From positions 1 to 43,999 of the forward strand of contig CAJXMR010000021.1 in the NCBI GenBank assembly GCA_913056305.1: a stretch of DNA of 43,999 nt, given 5' to 3'. Shown one piece after another: positions 17,705-26,294 of this stretch. The stretch comes from an uncultured Ralstonia sp. (GTDB taxonomy: Bacteria; Pseudomonadota; Gammaproteobacteria; Burkholderiales; Burkholderiaceae). The notes below the pieces were generated by a model. It did not search any database. It was not told the origin of the DNA and worked only from the letters and a program-made list of their open reading frames with translations. The first letter of the stretch is position 1. Each line of letters opens with the position of its first letter. The translations under genes and the position numbers were made by a program.

Positions 17705-18856
17705 TCAGCTGAACACCTGGCGCGCAATCAGATCTTTCATGATCTCGTTGGTGCCGCCATAGATCTTCTGGATGCGGGAGTCCGCGTACAGGCGAGCAAT
17801 CGGGTATTCCTCCATGTAACCGTAGCCGCCGAACAGTTGCAGGCATTCGTCTGTCACGCGGCATTGCTGTTCGGTGCACCACCACTTGGCCATGTAAGCG
17901 GCTTCGGCGTCGAGTTTGCCGTCGAGCAGGCGCTGCGTGCAGTCGTTGACGAAGCTGCGCACCACGTGGGCCATGGTGGCGCACTCTGCCACCTTGAAGC
18001 GAGTGTTCTGAAAATCGGCAATCGTCTGGCCAAAGGCTTTGCGCGTCTTGGTATATTCCACCGTCAATTCGACGGCGCGCTCGATCACGGCTGCGGCGGG
18101 AACGGCCAACAGCATGCGCTCGTAAGCGAGCTGGCTCATCAATTGCCCGAAGCCCTTGCCTTCGACGCCGCCGAGCAGGTTGGCGACCGGCACGTGCATG
18201 TTGTCGAACGTCAGCTCGGCCGTATCCGATGAATGCTGACCCAGCTTTTTCAGGCGACGGCCGACCGAGAAGCCGGGCAGGTTTTCAGTTTCGACCACCA
18301 GCAGCGAAATGCCCTTGGAGCCGGCGTCACTGGTACGCACCACCACCACCAGCAGGTTGGCGGAAAAGCCATTGGTGATGAAGGTCTTGGAGCCATCGAC
18401 GACATAGTGATCGTCCACAAGCTTGGCGCGCGCGCGAATGGCTTTGAGATCGGAGCCGCAGCCCGGTTCGGTCATGGCGATGCCGGCCAGCATCTCGCCA
18501 CTGGCGAGCTTGGGCAACCACTTCTGTTTCTGCTCTTCGGTGCCATAGTCGAGGATGTAGTGCGCAGCGATCGTGTGCACCGCAGTGTTGAGCGGCACTT
18601 CAGCCTTGGCCAATTCGTCTTGCACCACCAGTTGGTAAGCCAGGCTCGCTCCCGGCCCGCCATACTCTTCGGGCAACTCGGGCAACATGAAACCCATTTC
18701 GCTGAACGGACGCCATGCTTCGCGTGGGACATAGCCTTGATTGCGCCAGCTTTCAAGGTGGGGCACGAGTTCGGCGTGGATAAAGCGGCGAACCTGTTCG
18801 CGGAAGGCCGCGATGTCGGCGTCCATCCAGGGGTGCTGGTGAAGTTGAGGCAGCAT
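17705..18856 (-). CDS. Acyl-CoA dehydrogenase 1 (long-chain/isovaleryl-type base position)
   Basis: This 383-residue flavoprotein introduces the 2,3 double bond in acyl-CoA. It shows IAMTEPGCGSDLKAI (FAD and substrate), FITNGFSANL, the arginine-containing TRKAFGQTIADFQN and LQLFGGYGYMEEYP. The C-terminal motif is IYGGTNEIM, which lacks Glu at the medium-chain base position. Instead Glu246 in LAYERMLLA lies where long-chain and isovaleryl-CoA dehydrogenases place their base. ATG 18856 has AGGAG 7 nt upstream. It follows the SDR gene by 13 nt in the operon and probably handles a branched substrate (inference). Confidence 0.9.
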   Translation of the reverse strand: MLPQLHQHPWMDADIAAFREQVRRFIHAELVPHLESWRNQGYVPREAWRPFSEMGFMLPELPEEYGGPGASLAYQLVVQDELAKAEVPLNTAVHTIAAHYILDYGTEEQKQKWLPKLASGEMLAGIAMTEPGCGSDLKAIRARAKLVDDHYVVDGSKTFITNGFSANLLVVVVRTSDAGSKGISLLVVETENLPGFSVGRRLKKLGQHSSDTAELTFDNMHVPVANLLGGVEGKGFGQLMSQLAYERMLLAVPAAAVIERAVELTVEYTKTRKAFGQTIADFQNTRFKVAECATMAHVVRSFVNDCTQRLLDGKLDAEAAYMAKWWCTEQQCRVTDECLQLFGGYGYMEEYPIARLYADSRIQKIYGGTNEIMKDLIARQVFS

Positions 18857-18869
18857 AGTCAGGCTCCTG

Positions 18870-19700
18870 TCACAGTGCACCGAAGCCGCCGCCGCAGACG
18901 ACGACCTGACCGGAGACGTAGTCAGACTCAGGGCTGCACAGCATGACGATGGAACCGGCGGCTTCGTCCGGCGTGCCGGGGCGGCCGACCGGGATCATCC
19001 GCTTCGACATTTCAGCCAGTTGTTCGCCGATGCCGACCTTGATCTCGCGGCCTTCGATCTGCACGGTCTTGCTCTCGTCGCCGGCCAACGGCACGGTCAG
19101 ACGCGTTTGGATATGGCCGAAGGCGACGCAGTTGACGTTCACCTTCAAGCGGCCCCATTCCTTCGACAGCGTCTTGGTCAAGCCGACGATGCCGGCCTTG
19201 GCGGCCGAGTAGTTCGACTGGCCTGCATTGCCGCCGGCCGCGACCGACGACACGTTGACCACCTTGCGGAACACTTCCTTGCCTTCGGCCGCTTCGGCCT
19301 TGGCCGCAGCGGAGAACACAGGGTATGCGGCGCGCAGGATGCGGAACGGCGCAGTCAGGTGGCAATCGATGATTGCGTACCATTGCTCGTCACTCATCTT
19401 CTGGATCACGTTGTCCCAGGTGTAGCCGGCATTGTTGACGATGATGTCGATGCCCTTGTAGTTGTCCACCGCGGTCTTGATGAAACGCTCTGCGAAATCA
19501 GTCGCCGTCACGCTACCGGCGCAGGCCACGGCTTCGCCGCCGGCCGCCTTGATCTCGGCCACGACTTCATTGGCCGGATCGGCGTCGAGATCGTTCACGA
19601 CGATGCGCGCGCCTTGCGCCGCCAGTTGCAGCGCCACGCTGCGGCCGATACCCCGGCCGGAACCGGTAACCAGTGCTACTTTGCCGTCCAATTTGCTCAC
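18870..19700 (-). CDS. SDR-family 3-hydroxyacyl-CoA dehydrogenase-like oxidoreductase 1
   Basis: A 276-residue classical short-chain dehydrogenase. It has the cofactor motif TGSGRGIG at about 12-19, VNDLDAD suggesting NAD preference, NNAG at about 89-92, and the catalytic Ser152, Tyr164 and Lys168 (NYSAAKAG). It resembles the dehydrogenase part of peroxisomal multifunctional enzyme 2. With the two MaoC proteins directly upstream it would complete hydration and oxidation of an enoyl-CoA. The GTG start at 19700 is decided by AGGAGATAGCA just before it; the longer open frame to 19748 overlaps the upstream hydratase gene. Confidence 0.88.
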   Translation of the reverse strand: MSKLDGKVALVTGSGRGIGRSVALQLAAQGARIVVNDLDADPANEVVAEIKAAGGEAVACAGSVTATDFAERFIKTAVDNYKGIDIIVNNAGYTWDNVIQKMSDEQWYAIIDCHLTAPFRILRAAYPVFSAAAKAEAAEGKEVFRKVVNVSSVAAGGNAGQSNYSAAKAGIVGLTKTLSKEWGRLKVNVNCVAFGHIQTRLTVPLAGDESKTVQIEGREIKVGIGEQLAEMSKRMIPVGRPGTPDEAAGSIVMLCSPESDYVSGQVVVCGGGFGAL

Positions 19701-19716
19701 TGCTATCTCCTGAAAA

Positions 19717-20127
19717 TTAAGCGGCAAGCGCCACAACGGCTTCGCCAACGATTTTTTGGTCGCCGAATTGGTTTGCGGCGACGATGTTCACTCTTGCACA
19801 GGTCTCGCCGTCGACATCGAGCAGCTCAATCACTTGGCCCCTGCACGTGAGCGCGTTGCCCAGATGAGTAATGCCGCCAAAGCGCGCATCAAAGCGACGC
19901 AGGCGTGCCTGCGGCACCCATTGCGTAAGCAGCCGGCCCAGCCACGCCATGCCGAGCATGCCGTGAGCGAACACGTCTGGCATGCCGGCCTTGCGCGCAA
20001 AGTCAGTGTCGATGTGCAACGGAATGTGATCGCCCGAGGCACCGGCGAACAAAGCGAGCACGGTGCGATCAACGGGGGGCAGGCGCAATGCGGGCAGCGA
20101 TTGGCCGACCTGGATAGGCGCAGACAT
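19717..20127 (-). CDS. MaoC-type enoyl-CoA hydratase subunit
   Basis: A 136-residue hot-dog-fold protein carrying the hydratase 2 active site as ASGDHIPLHID (Asp33 and His38; the usual Asn between them is His). FAHGMLGMAWLGRLL is the typical following helix. It adds water to trans-2-enoyl-CoA, usually giving the 3R-hydroxy product. The neighbour upstream (10 nt away) encodes the companion MaoC N-terminal-type subunit, so the active enzyme is probably a heteromer like those in steroid side-chain degradation. ATG 20127 has GAGGAGAA upstream. Confidence 0.88.
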   Translation of the reverse strand: MSAPIQVGQSLPALRLPPVDRTVLALFAGASGDHIPLHIDTDFARKAGMPDVFAHGMLGMAWLGRLLTQWVPQARLRRFDARFGGITHLGNALTCRGQVIELLDVDGETCARVNIVAANQFGDQKIVGEAVVALAA

Positions 20128-20137
20128 GTCGTTCTCC

Positions 20138-20578
20138 TCAGTTCCGCACGACGAGCACGGCACGCAGTTCAGCCACCAGCTCACCATGTTGGTTGGTGAC
20201 GCGCGAATCCTTGACGACGAATTCCAGTGCCCCACCCTTCTTGTTGTAGATGTCGGTTACAGTCGCCTCCACGGTGACCTTGTCGCCGGCATAGACGGGC
20301 TTGTGGTAACGGAACGATTGCTCCCCGTGCAAGATGCGCATCATGGGAATGCCCAAGTCCTTGAGCATCATCAACATCGCCCCGCTGTCGAGTTCGGCGG
20401 CAAACAGGAAGGTCGGTGGGACCAGCATGTCCGGATGGCCGGCTTCGCGCGCAGCGGCGCTGTCGGTGTAGACCGGGTCAGTTTCGCCGATGACCTTGGC
20501 GAAGAAGCGCAGGCGGGAGCGGTCCAGTTCCAGCGTCGAATCGGGTAGCTTGTACCCGATCCATTTCTTGTCGATCAT
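20138..20578 (-). CDS. MaoC N-terminal-type (FAS1-like/HadA) dehydratase subunit
   Basis: A 146-residue hot-dog protein of the MaoC_dehydrat_N type: FAKVIGETDPVYTDSAAARE, GHPDMLVPPTFLFAAELDSG, ILHGEQSFRYHKPVYAGD and VTVEATVTDIYNKKGG. Members shape the substrate pocket and pair with a catalytic MaoC partner, here the next gene downstream. The pair suggests a bulky acyl-CoA substrate, since split hydratases of this kind are known from steroid-type degradation. Its ribosome site is poor. The thiolase stop is only 12 nt upstream, so translation is probably coupled. Confidence 0.87.
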   Translation of the reverse strand: MIDKKWIGYKLPDSTLELDRSRLRFFAKVIGETDPVYTDSAAAREAGHPDMLVPPTFLFAAELDSGAMLMMLKDLGIPMMRILHGEQSFRYHKPVYAGDKVTVEATVTDIYNKKGGALEFVVKDSRVTNQHGELVAELRAVLVVRN

Positions 20579-20590
20579 GGGATTCTGCGC

Positions 20591-21775
20591 TCAGACTTTT
20601 CCGTACAGCGTAACCACGCAGGCGCCCCCCAGGCCGAGGTTGTGTTGCAGCGCGAGGCGCGCGCCTTCCACCTGGCGCTTGTCTGCCTGGCCGCGCAGCT
20701 GTTGAACCAGTTCCGTGCATTGCGCCAAGCCGGTCGCGCCCAGCGGGTGGCCCTTGGACAGCAAGCCGCCCGATGGGTTGGTGACGAACTTGCCGCCATA
20801 GGTGTTGTCGCCATCTTCGACGAACTTCTGCGCGCCGCCGCGCGGGCACAGGCCGAGCGATTCGTAGGTAAGCAATTCGTTGTGGGCGAAGCAGTCGTGC
20901 AGCTCGATCACGTCGACGTCTTGCGGGCCGATGCCGGCCGCTTCGTAGACTTGCTTGGCTGCGTCCTGGGCCATGCTGAAGCCGACCACTTCGCGCATGT
21001 CGCGCGCGTCGAATGTGACAGCGGTGTCGGTGGTCATGGCTTGCGCCAGGATCACGACGTCACTCCTGAGACCATGCTTCTTGGCAAACGCTTCCGAGCA
21101 GATGATGGCGGCAGCGGCACCGCAAGTAGGTGGGCAAGCCATCACGCGCGTCATCACGCCCGGCCACATCATGGGGGCATTCATGACTTCTTCATCGGTC
21201 ACCACGGTCTTAAACAGCGCCAGCGGATTGTTGGCGGCGTGGCGGCTGGCCTTGGCGCGGATTTTCGCGAAGGTGTTGAGTGGCGTGCCGAATTCTTCCA
21301 TGTGTGCTTTGCCGGCGCCGCCGAAGTAGCGCAAGGCAAAGGGAATCTCGCCGTTGCCGACCAGTTCGTTCGTCACCCTATTGAAACGTTCGAATGGGTC
21401 GGGGCGGTCGTCGAACACTGAGCCAAGCGCGCCCCGCTTCATCTGCTCGAAGCCGAGGGCCAGCACGCAGTCGGCGGCGCCAGACTGCACGGCCTGGCGC
21501 GCCAGGTACAGCGCCGTCGAGCCAGTCGAACAGTTGTTGTTGACGTTGACGACCGGGATGCCTGTCATGCCGACTTCATACAGGGCGCGCTGGCCGCAGG
21601 TCGAGTCGCCATAGACATAGCCGACGTAGGCTTGTTGGACTTTGTCGTAGTCGACACGGGCATCAGCCAGGGCCAGCTTGACGGCCTTGGCCGCCATCAC
21701 GGGATAGGGTTCGTTGGCGCCCGGCTTGGTGAACGGGATCATGCCCACGCCTGCTACGCATACTTTATGACTCAC
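20591..21775 (-). CDS. SCPx-like thiolase 1
   Basis: A 394-residue thiolase of the sterol-carrier-protein-x type, cleaving 3-oxoacyl-CoA with CoA. The nucleophile is Cys82 in NVNNNCSTGSTALY. The histidine motif is VIELHDCFAHNELL, and the C-terminal motif is LSKGHPLGATGLAQ. SCPx-type enzymes favour 2-methyl-branched 3-oxoacyl-CoA esters, which fits the two racemases in the operon. The start is GTG 21775, with AAGGAG 7-8 nt upstream and a 4-nt overlap with the aldehyde dehydrogenase stop. It lacks the SCP-2 lipid-binding domain of the animal fusion. Confidence 0.9.
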   Translation of the reverse strand: MSHKVCVAGVGMIPFTKPGANEPYPVMAAKAVKLALADARVDYDKVQQAYVGYVYGDSTCGQRALYEVGMTGIPVVNVNNNCSTGSTALYLARQAVQSGAADCVLALGFEQMKRGALGSVFDDRPDPFERFNRVTNELVGNGEIPFALRYFGGAGKAHMEEFGTPLNTFAKIRAKASRHAANNPLALFKTVVTDEEVMNAPMMWPGVMTRVMACPPTCGAAAAIICSEAFAKKHGLRSDVVILAQAMTTDTAVTFDARDMREVVGFSMAQDAAKQVYEAAGIGPQDVDVIELHDCFAHNELLTYESLGLCPRGGAQKFVEDGDNTYGGKFVTNPSGGLLSKGHPLGATGLAQCTELVQQLRGQADKRQVEGARLALQHNLGLGGACVVTLYGKV

Positions 21776-23238
21776 ACTGATGCTCCTTGATCTGACTTAC
21801 GATTGTTTTGCAAATTACTCGTTTCGATGGATTTGGCCCGTCCCAGGAATATCCGGAGTGAAAGACGCTGGACAAGATTTCCGTACGGCGGCCTGAACAA
21901 CCCAATCGGGAACCAGCGACGAACCGTGAATACCGATTTGGCGTGCGACAAGGCGCGAAAGCCTTCCGGTCCACGCCAGCTACCGATACCGGAATTGCCG
22001 GTGCCGCCGAACGGCAGGTCGTTTTGAAATACGTGCCAGGCCCAATCGTTGACGGTCATGCCACCGGCATGCACTTCGCGTGTCAGGATCTGCAATTCGC
22101 GGGCATCGTTGCCGTAGTAGTACAACGCCAGCGGGCGCGGACGAGCGGTGACGTGATGAACAGCCTGCTCGAGCGAATCGCAAGCCAGCACCGGCAGGAT
22201 GGGGTTGAACAGCTCTTCCTGCAGAACGCGCATGTCGGGCGTTGCGCCCAGCACGATCTGCAGCGGAATAATGCGTTTGCCGTCACCCTCTCCGCAGGAA
22301 ATCACCTTGGCGCCCTTCTGTTCGGCATCGGCCAGCAAGTCGCGGACCCTGTGCGCATGCCGGTCGGAGGCCATGCTGGTGTATTCGCGGTCCGGCACAC
22401 AGTCCGGATACATTGCGCGAAAGGCCTGATTGAGCGCGTTGACGAATTCGTCGATTTGGTCGCTCGGCATCAGCACGTAGTCGGGCGCCACGCAGGCCTG
22501 GCCGCTATTGAATGCCTTGCCATGTGCGATCGACTTGGCTGCGGCAGCGATCGACGCGGAGCGCGAAACGATGGCCGGCGACTTGCCGCCCAGTTCCAGC
22601 GTGACCGGCGTCAGGTTCGCGGACGCCGCACGCATGATTTCCCGTCCGATGGCCGGCGAGCCCGTGAACACGATATGGTCGAGCGGCAATTCCGCAAAGG
22701 CGCGGCCGATTTCCACGCCGCCGCCAAACACAGCCACCTGATCCTCGGGGAAGATTTCTGCCAGCATGCGGCGTAAGACTTCTGTGCTGCGCGGCGAAAA
22801 TTCCGACATCTTGATCATCGCGCGGTTGCCGGCAGCCAGCGCCATGATCAGCGGACCAACCGCCTCGATGATCGGGAAATTCCATGCGGCGATCACGCCG
22901 ACGATGCCCTTGGGCTGGTACACGACCTTGGCGCTATTGGTGAGAAATAGCAGATCGGTTTTGCGGCGCTGCGGCTTCATCCAGCGCTTGACGTTGGCAA
23001 GCGCATGGTCGATTTGCAGCACCGGTTCGAGCACGTCGCACATCTTGCATTCAAACATAGACCGGCGACCAAAATCGTCGCTCATCGCCACCGCCAACGG
23101 CTCCTGGTAGCGCTGCAGAGCGGCGCGCAAGGCCTTCAGATCGCGGCGGCGCTGGTCAATGTCGGGGAATGGCGCGGCGAGGCAGGCGGCACGCTGTTTG
23201 GTTAATAGCGTGTTCAGGCCGTCGATAGTGTCGTTCAT
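21772..23238 (-). CDS. Aldehyde dehydrogenase (coniferyl-aldehyde dehydrogenase-like)
   Basis: A 488-residue NAD(P)-dependent aldehyde dehydrogenase of the class 3/coniferyl aldehyde type. It has VIAAWNFPIIEAVGPL for cofactor binding, the general base Glu215 in LELGGKSP and the nucleophile Cys249 in FNSGQACVAP. LPFGGTGNSGIGSW and the long hydrophobic C-terminal extension (RRWFPIGLFRPPYGN) are typical of this subgroup and may tie it to the membrane. It probably oxidises the aldehyde made by the GMC enzyme two genes upstream to the acid used by the CoA ligase. The ribosome site is weak, and translation likely depends on the overlapping small ORF. Confidence 0.9.
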   Translation of the reverse strand: MNDTIDGLNTLLTKQRAACLAAPFPDIDQRRRDLKALRAALQRYQEPLAVAMSDDFGRRSMFECKMCDVLEPVLQIDHALANVKRWMKPQRRKTDLLFLTNSAKVVYQPKGIVGVIAAWNFPIIEAVGPLIMALAAGNRAMIKMSEFSPRSTEVLRRMLAEIFPEDQVAVFGGGVEIGRAFAELPLDHIVFTGSPAIGREIMRAASANLTPVTLELGGKSPAIVSRSASIAAAAKSIAHGKAFNSGQACVAPDYVLMPSDQIDEFVNALNQAFRAMYPDCVPDREYTSMASDRHAHRVRDLLADAEQKGAKVISCGEGDGKRIIPLQIVLGATPDMRVLQEELFNPILPVLACDSLEQAVHHVTARPRPLALYYYGNDARELQILTREVHAGGMTVNDWAWHVFQNDLPFGGTGNSGIGSWRGPEGFRALSHAKSVFTVRRWFPIGLFRPPYGNLVQRLSLRIFLGRAKSIETSNLQNNRKSDQGASV

Positions 23239-23504
23239 TTCTTTCGAGTATTAGTAAAGCTTCCTTGCTGCGATATTGCGAGGGAGGCACCCCAGTTGAC
23301 ACGCTTGAAGGAGCGGCTGAAGTTGGCGTTCGACGCTGCGAACCCTCTTCGCGTCGATTTGGCAACGGCCAGCGCGTCGCGACTCGCCACGCCGATTGAA
23401 TCTGGGAAGTTGCCCAACGTAGCGAATGAGCGTGCCGGCATGAAGAACCGCGGGAGTTTCGCGATGGCCATGCAAATGAACCCTTCTCGCAATTGCTCCG
23501 GCAT
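23235..23504 (-). CDS. Coupled 89-residue ORF bridging the GMC and aldehyde dehydrogenase genes
   Basis: The start ATG lies one base after the GMC stop (TGA-T-ATG) and the stop overlaps the aldehyde dehydrogenase ATG by 4 nt. Both junctions have the geometry of translational coupling. The product is basic (many Arg and Lys, ending SFTNTRKK) with a moderately hydrophobic N-terminal half, and I recognise no family. The aldehyde dehydrogenase has no good ribosome site of its own, which gives this ORF a plausible role as a translational bridge even if the peptide has no function. It could also be a decayed gene. Confidence 0.45.
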   Translation of the reverse strand: MPEQLREGFICMAIAKLPRFFMPARSFATLGNFPDSIGVASRDALAVAKSTRRGFAASNANFSRSFKRVNWGASLAISQQGSFTNTRKK

Positions 23505-23505
23505 A

Positions 23506-25119
23506 TCAACCCTGTTTGCGCTCGGCCCTGATCATGTCGGCGGCTTTCTCGCCGATCATGATGGACGGCGCATTGGTGTTGCCCGATACGATGTTGGGCA
23601 TGATGGAAGCATCGGCCACACGCAGCCCTTCCACACCTTTGACGCGCAACTGCTCGTCCACCACGTCGAGCGGCCCTTGTCCCATGCGACAGGTTCCCAC
23701 CGGGTGATAGGCGCAATCGGCATGGTCGCGGATGTATCGCTCGATTTCCGCATCGGTCTGCGCACGCGCGGAATTCTTTGATTCCCGGCCGCCGAGACTC
23801 GCGAGCGCCGGCTGCTTCATGACGTTGCGGATCAGCTTGAAGCCGCGCACCAGGCGGTCCACGTCGTCCTGCTCGGACAGGAAGTTGGTGTCGATGAGCG
23901 GCGGCGCCAGCGGGTCGTTGCTGGACAGCGACACGCTGCCGCGCGACTTCGGCCGCAACACGCAGCAATGCACCGAATAGCCATTGCCGAGCAAGATCGT
24001 GCGTCCGTGATTGATCAGCTTGACGATCAATTGCACCACCTGAACGTCGGGAACGGCTTCATTAGGAAGGGTTCGGATGAAACCGTTGCCCTCGGCAAAA
24101 TTGGTGGTCAGCGGTCCACGCCGATGCCTGCGCCACGCGACCATGCCGCGCAATATCAGTGCGATGCTGGACCACGACACGCCGAACAAGCCCTTTGGGT
24201 CTTTGGCTTCGTAGCTGTGCACGATGTCGATGTGGTCCTGCAAATTCTTGCCGACGCCGGGCAATTCGTGGACCACCGGAATGCCGTGCTTCTGCAGCTC
24301 CTCTTTCGGCCCGATGCCGGACAGCATCAGCACCTGCGGCGATTGCAGCGCGCCGGCCGAGAGGATCACTTCGCGCGCCGCTCGCACTTGCTGCAGCTTT
24401 CCGTCGCCGTCGCGGTATTCGACGCCAACCGCGCGCTTACCTTTCATCAGGATGCGCGTCGTATGCGCCCGGGTGATGACCCGCAAATTCGCGCGGCCGC
24501 GGTTCGGCGTGATGAAGGCCTTGGCCGAACTACAGCGTTCGCCGTTTTTCTGCGTGACTTGCGTCAATCCGAAGCCATCCAGACTAGCGCCGTTGCAGTC
24601 GGGGTTGCGCGGATACCCCGCCTGCACGGCGGCTTCAACAAAGGCGCGGCTGTACTGACTGGGATCGATCAATTCGGCGACATTGAGCGAGCCGCCCGCT
24701 CCGTGGAATTCGCTGTCGCCGTAGGTTTCGTTGTTCTCGGATTTTTTGAAATAAGGCAGTACCTCAGCATAGCTCCAGCCCGTGTTACCTTCGGCCGCCC
24801 AGCGATCGTAGTCGCTGCTGTCGCCGCGGACGTACATCATGCCGTTGATCGAACTGGAGCCGCCCAGCGTCTTGCCGCGTGCCTGGTAACCGAGCCGGCC
24901 GTTGAGGCCGGGGTTGGGCTTGGTCTTGAAGGCCCAGTTGTAGATCGGGAGGGGGATCATTGCCGCCAGCCCGGCCGGGCAATGGATCAGCGCGCTATAG
25001 TCGGGCGCGCCCGCTTCGAGCAGGCACACCGACACTTCAGGGTCTTCGCTCAAGCGGCCCGCCACGACACAGCCTGCCGAACCGCCTCCGATGACCAGAT
25101 AATCGAATGTATCGCTCAT
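23506..25119 (-). CDS. GMC-family FAD-dependent alcohol dehydrogenase
   Basis: A 537-residue glucose-methanol-choline oxidoreductase. The ADP-binding motif is DYLVIGGGSAGCVVAGRLSE at the N-terminus. GMC signature 1 is GKTLGGSSSINGMMYVRGD and signature 2 is SAGALQSPQVLMLSGIGP. The C-terminal active-site His is in YHPVGTCRMG. Members of this bacterial branch oxidise primary aliphatic or terpenoid alcohols to aldehydes. With the aldehyde dehydrogenase downstream and the CoA ligase upstream it forms an alcohol to aldehyde to acid to acyl-CoA route. ATG 25119 has GGAG 8 nt upstream; the longer frame to 25257 overlaps the racemase gene. Confidence 0.92.
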   Translation of the reverse strand: MSDTFDYLVIGGGSAGCVVAGRLSEDPEVSVCLLEAGAPDYSALIHCPAGLAAMIPLPIYNWAFKTKPNPGLNGRLGYQARGKTLGGSSSINGMMYVRGDSSDYDRWAAEGNTGWSYAEVLPYFKKSENNETYGDSEFHGAGGSLNVAELIDPSQYSRAFVEAAVQAGYPRNPDCNGASLDGFGLTQVTQKNGERCSSAKAFITPNRGRANLRVITRAHTTRILMKGKRAVGVEYRDGDGKLQQVRAAREVILSAGALQSPQVLMLSGIGPKEELQKHGIPVVHELPGVGKNLQDHIDIVHSYEAKDPKGLFGVSWSSIALILRGMVAWRRHRRGPLTTNFAEGNGFIRTLPNEAVPDVQVVQLIVKLINHGRTILLGNGYSVHCCVLRPKSRGSVSLSSNDPLAPPLIDTNFLSEQDDVDRLVRGFKLIRNVMKQPALASLGGRESKNSARAQTDAEIERYIRDHADCAYHPVGTCRMGQGPLDVVDEQLRVKGVEGLRVADASIMPNIVSGNTNAPSIMIGEKAADMIRAERKQG

Positions 25120-25150
25120 TAACAGTGCTCCATTGAGAAGTATCGACAAG

Positions 25151-26173
25151 CTATGCCGCAGGAATTGGAGAGAAGCGCGGCGCGGGCGCCGGATGCGTCG
25201 CGTCGGCAAAAGTCCCGCGGGCGACGTTATGCGGATGGCTGCGCGCTTCCTCGACACTCAGAACGGGGGCGAAACAGACATCGGTGCCTTCCAGCAGTTC
25301 GCACCAGTGTTGCCGCGGCTGCGACAGGAACAGCGCTTCCATGCGGGCTTTCAGTGCCGGCCAATCAGTGGAGCGGTACTGCCGGCCGCGGTCCACATCG
25401 TGCAACTTCAGCTTCTGCAGCAGCAGGGCATAGAACTGCGGCTCCATCGCGCAGATCGTGATATAGCCGCCGTCCTGGCAGCGGTAGGTGTCGTAAAAGG
25501 GCGATTCGTGCACCATGCTCGGCTTGTCCCCGCCCAGAGCGCCAGTTGCCGCGAGGAAGAAGGGCAAGCCGCCCAGCATGGCCATGACGTCGACAATGGC
25601 CGCATCGACCACACTGCCCTGCCCGGTCTTGACGGCGCGCAGCACGCCGAGGGTGATGCCGATGGCCAGGCCCAGAGCGCCGGCAGCGTCGCCCGTGCCC
25701 GGCGGAATGGCCGGCACCCGCCCGGCGATGACGGGCAGCGACAGCAAGCCGCTCAGGGCCACGTAGTTCAGGTCATGGCCGGCGGCCTGCGCCAGCGGGC
25801 CGTCCTGGCCCCAGCCGGTCATGCGGCCATAGACGAGGCGCGGGTTGGCTTTGGCGCACTCGGCGGGCCCCAGCCCCAGACGTTCCATCACGCCCGGACG
25901 GTTGCCTTCGATCAGCGCGTCGGCCTGCGCCACCAGCTCCAGGGCGCGCTGTACGCCTCCGGGAGTCTTCAAGTCGAGCGGCACGATGCGTTTGCCATCG
26001 GTCAAGGGGTTGGCCGTGTTTCCTGCGAGCGTCTCCACCAGCCCCCCTCCGCCGGAGCGGGCGATCAAGGTGACTTCAGCGCCAAAGCCGGCCAGGATGC
26101 GCCCGCACAGCGGACCGGGGCCGATTCCTTCGAATTCGACGACACGAAAGCCGTCGAGAGGTTTGATAGTCAT
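25151..26173 (-). CDS. Alpha-methylacyl-CoA racemase, copy 2
   Basis: This 340-residue paralogue of the protein at 16439-17473 shares the same active-site elements (GHDLNYVALSG with His, TGDAAGALG with Asp) and long identical blocks such as GNRPGVMERLGLGPAECAKA. It differs mainly around the SGGGGLVETLAGN segment and the C-terminal tail. Two racemases in one operon suggest two successive branched intermediates or two substrates. ATG 26173 is preferred over the in-frame ATG at 26191 because it aligns with copy 1; AGGAA precedes it by 9 nt. Confidence 0.87.
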   Translation of the reverse strand: MTIKPLDGFRVVEFEGIGPGPLCGRILAGFGAEVTLIARSGGGGLVETLAGNTANPLTDGKRIVPLDLKTPGGVQRALELVAQADALIEGNRPGVMERLGLGPAECAKANPRLVYGRMTGWGQDGPLAQAAGHDLNYVALSGLLSLPVIAGRVPAIPPGTGDAAGALGLAIGITLGVLRAVKTGQGSVVDAAIVDVMAMLGGLPFFLAATGALGGDKPSMVHESPFYDTYRCQDGGYITICAMEPQFYALLLQKLKLHDVDRGRQYRSTDWPALKARMEALFLSQPRQHWCELLEGTDVCFAPVLSVEEARSHPHNVARGTFADATHPAPAPRFSPIPAA

Positions 26174-26294
26174 TGCGATCACTTCCTGCATCTGTGGCCG
26201 AAGAGAGCACCGGCGCCGATTACGGCAAAGGTAGATTCGGCGCCACGATCTCGAATGCCAGCGCCTATCTCGTCGTCATTGCCTGCTTTGCTTC

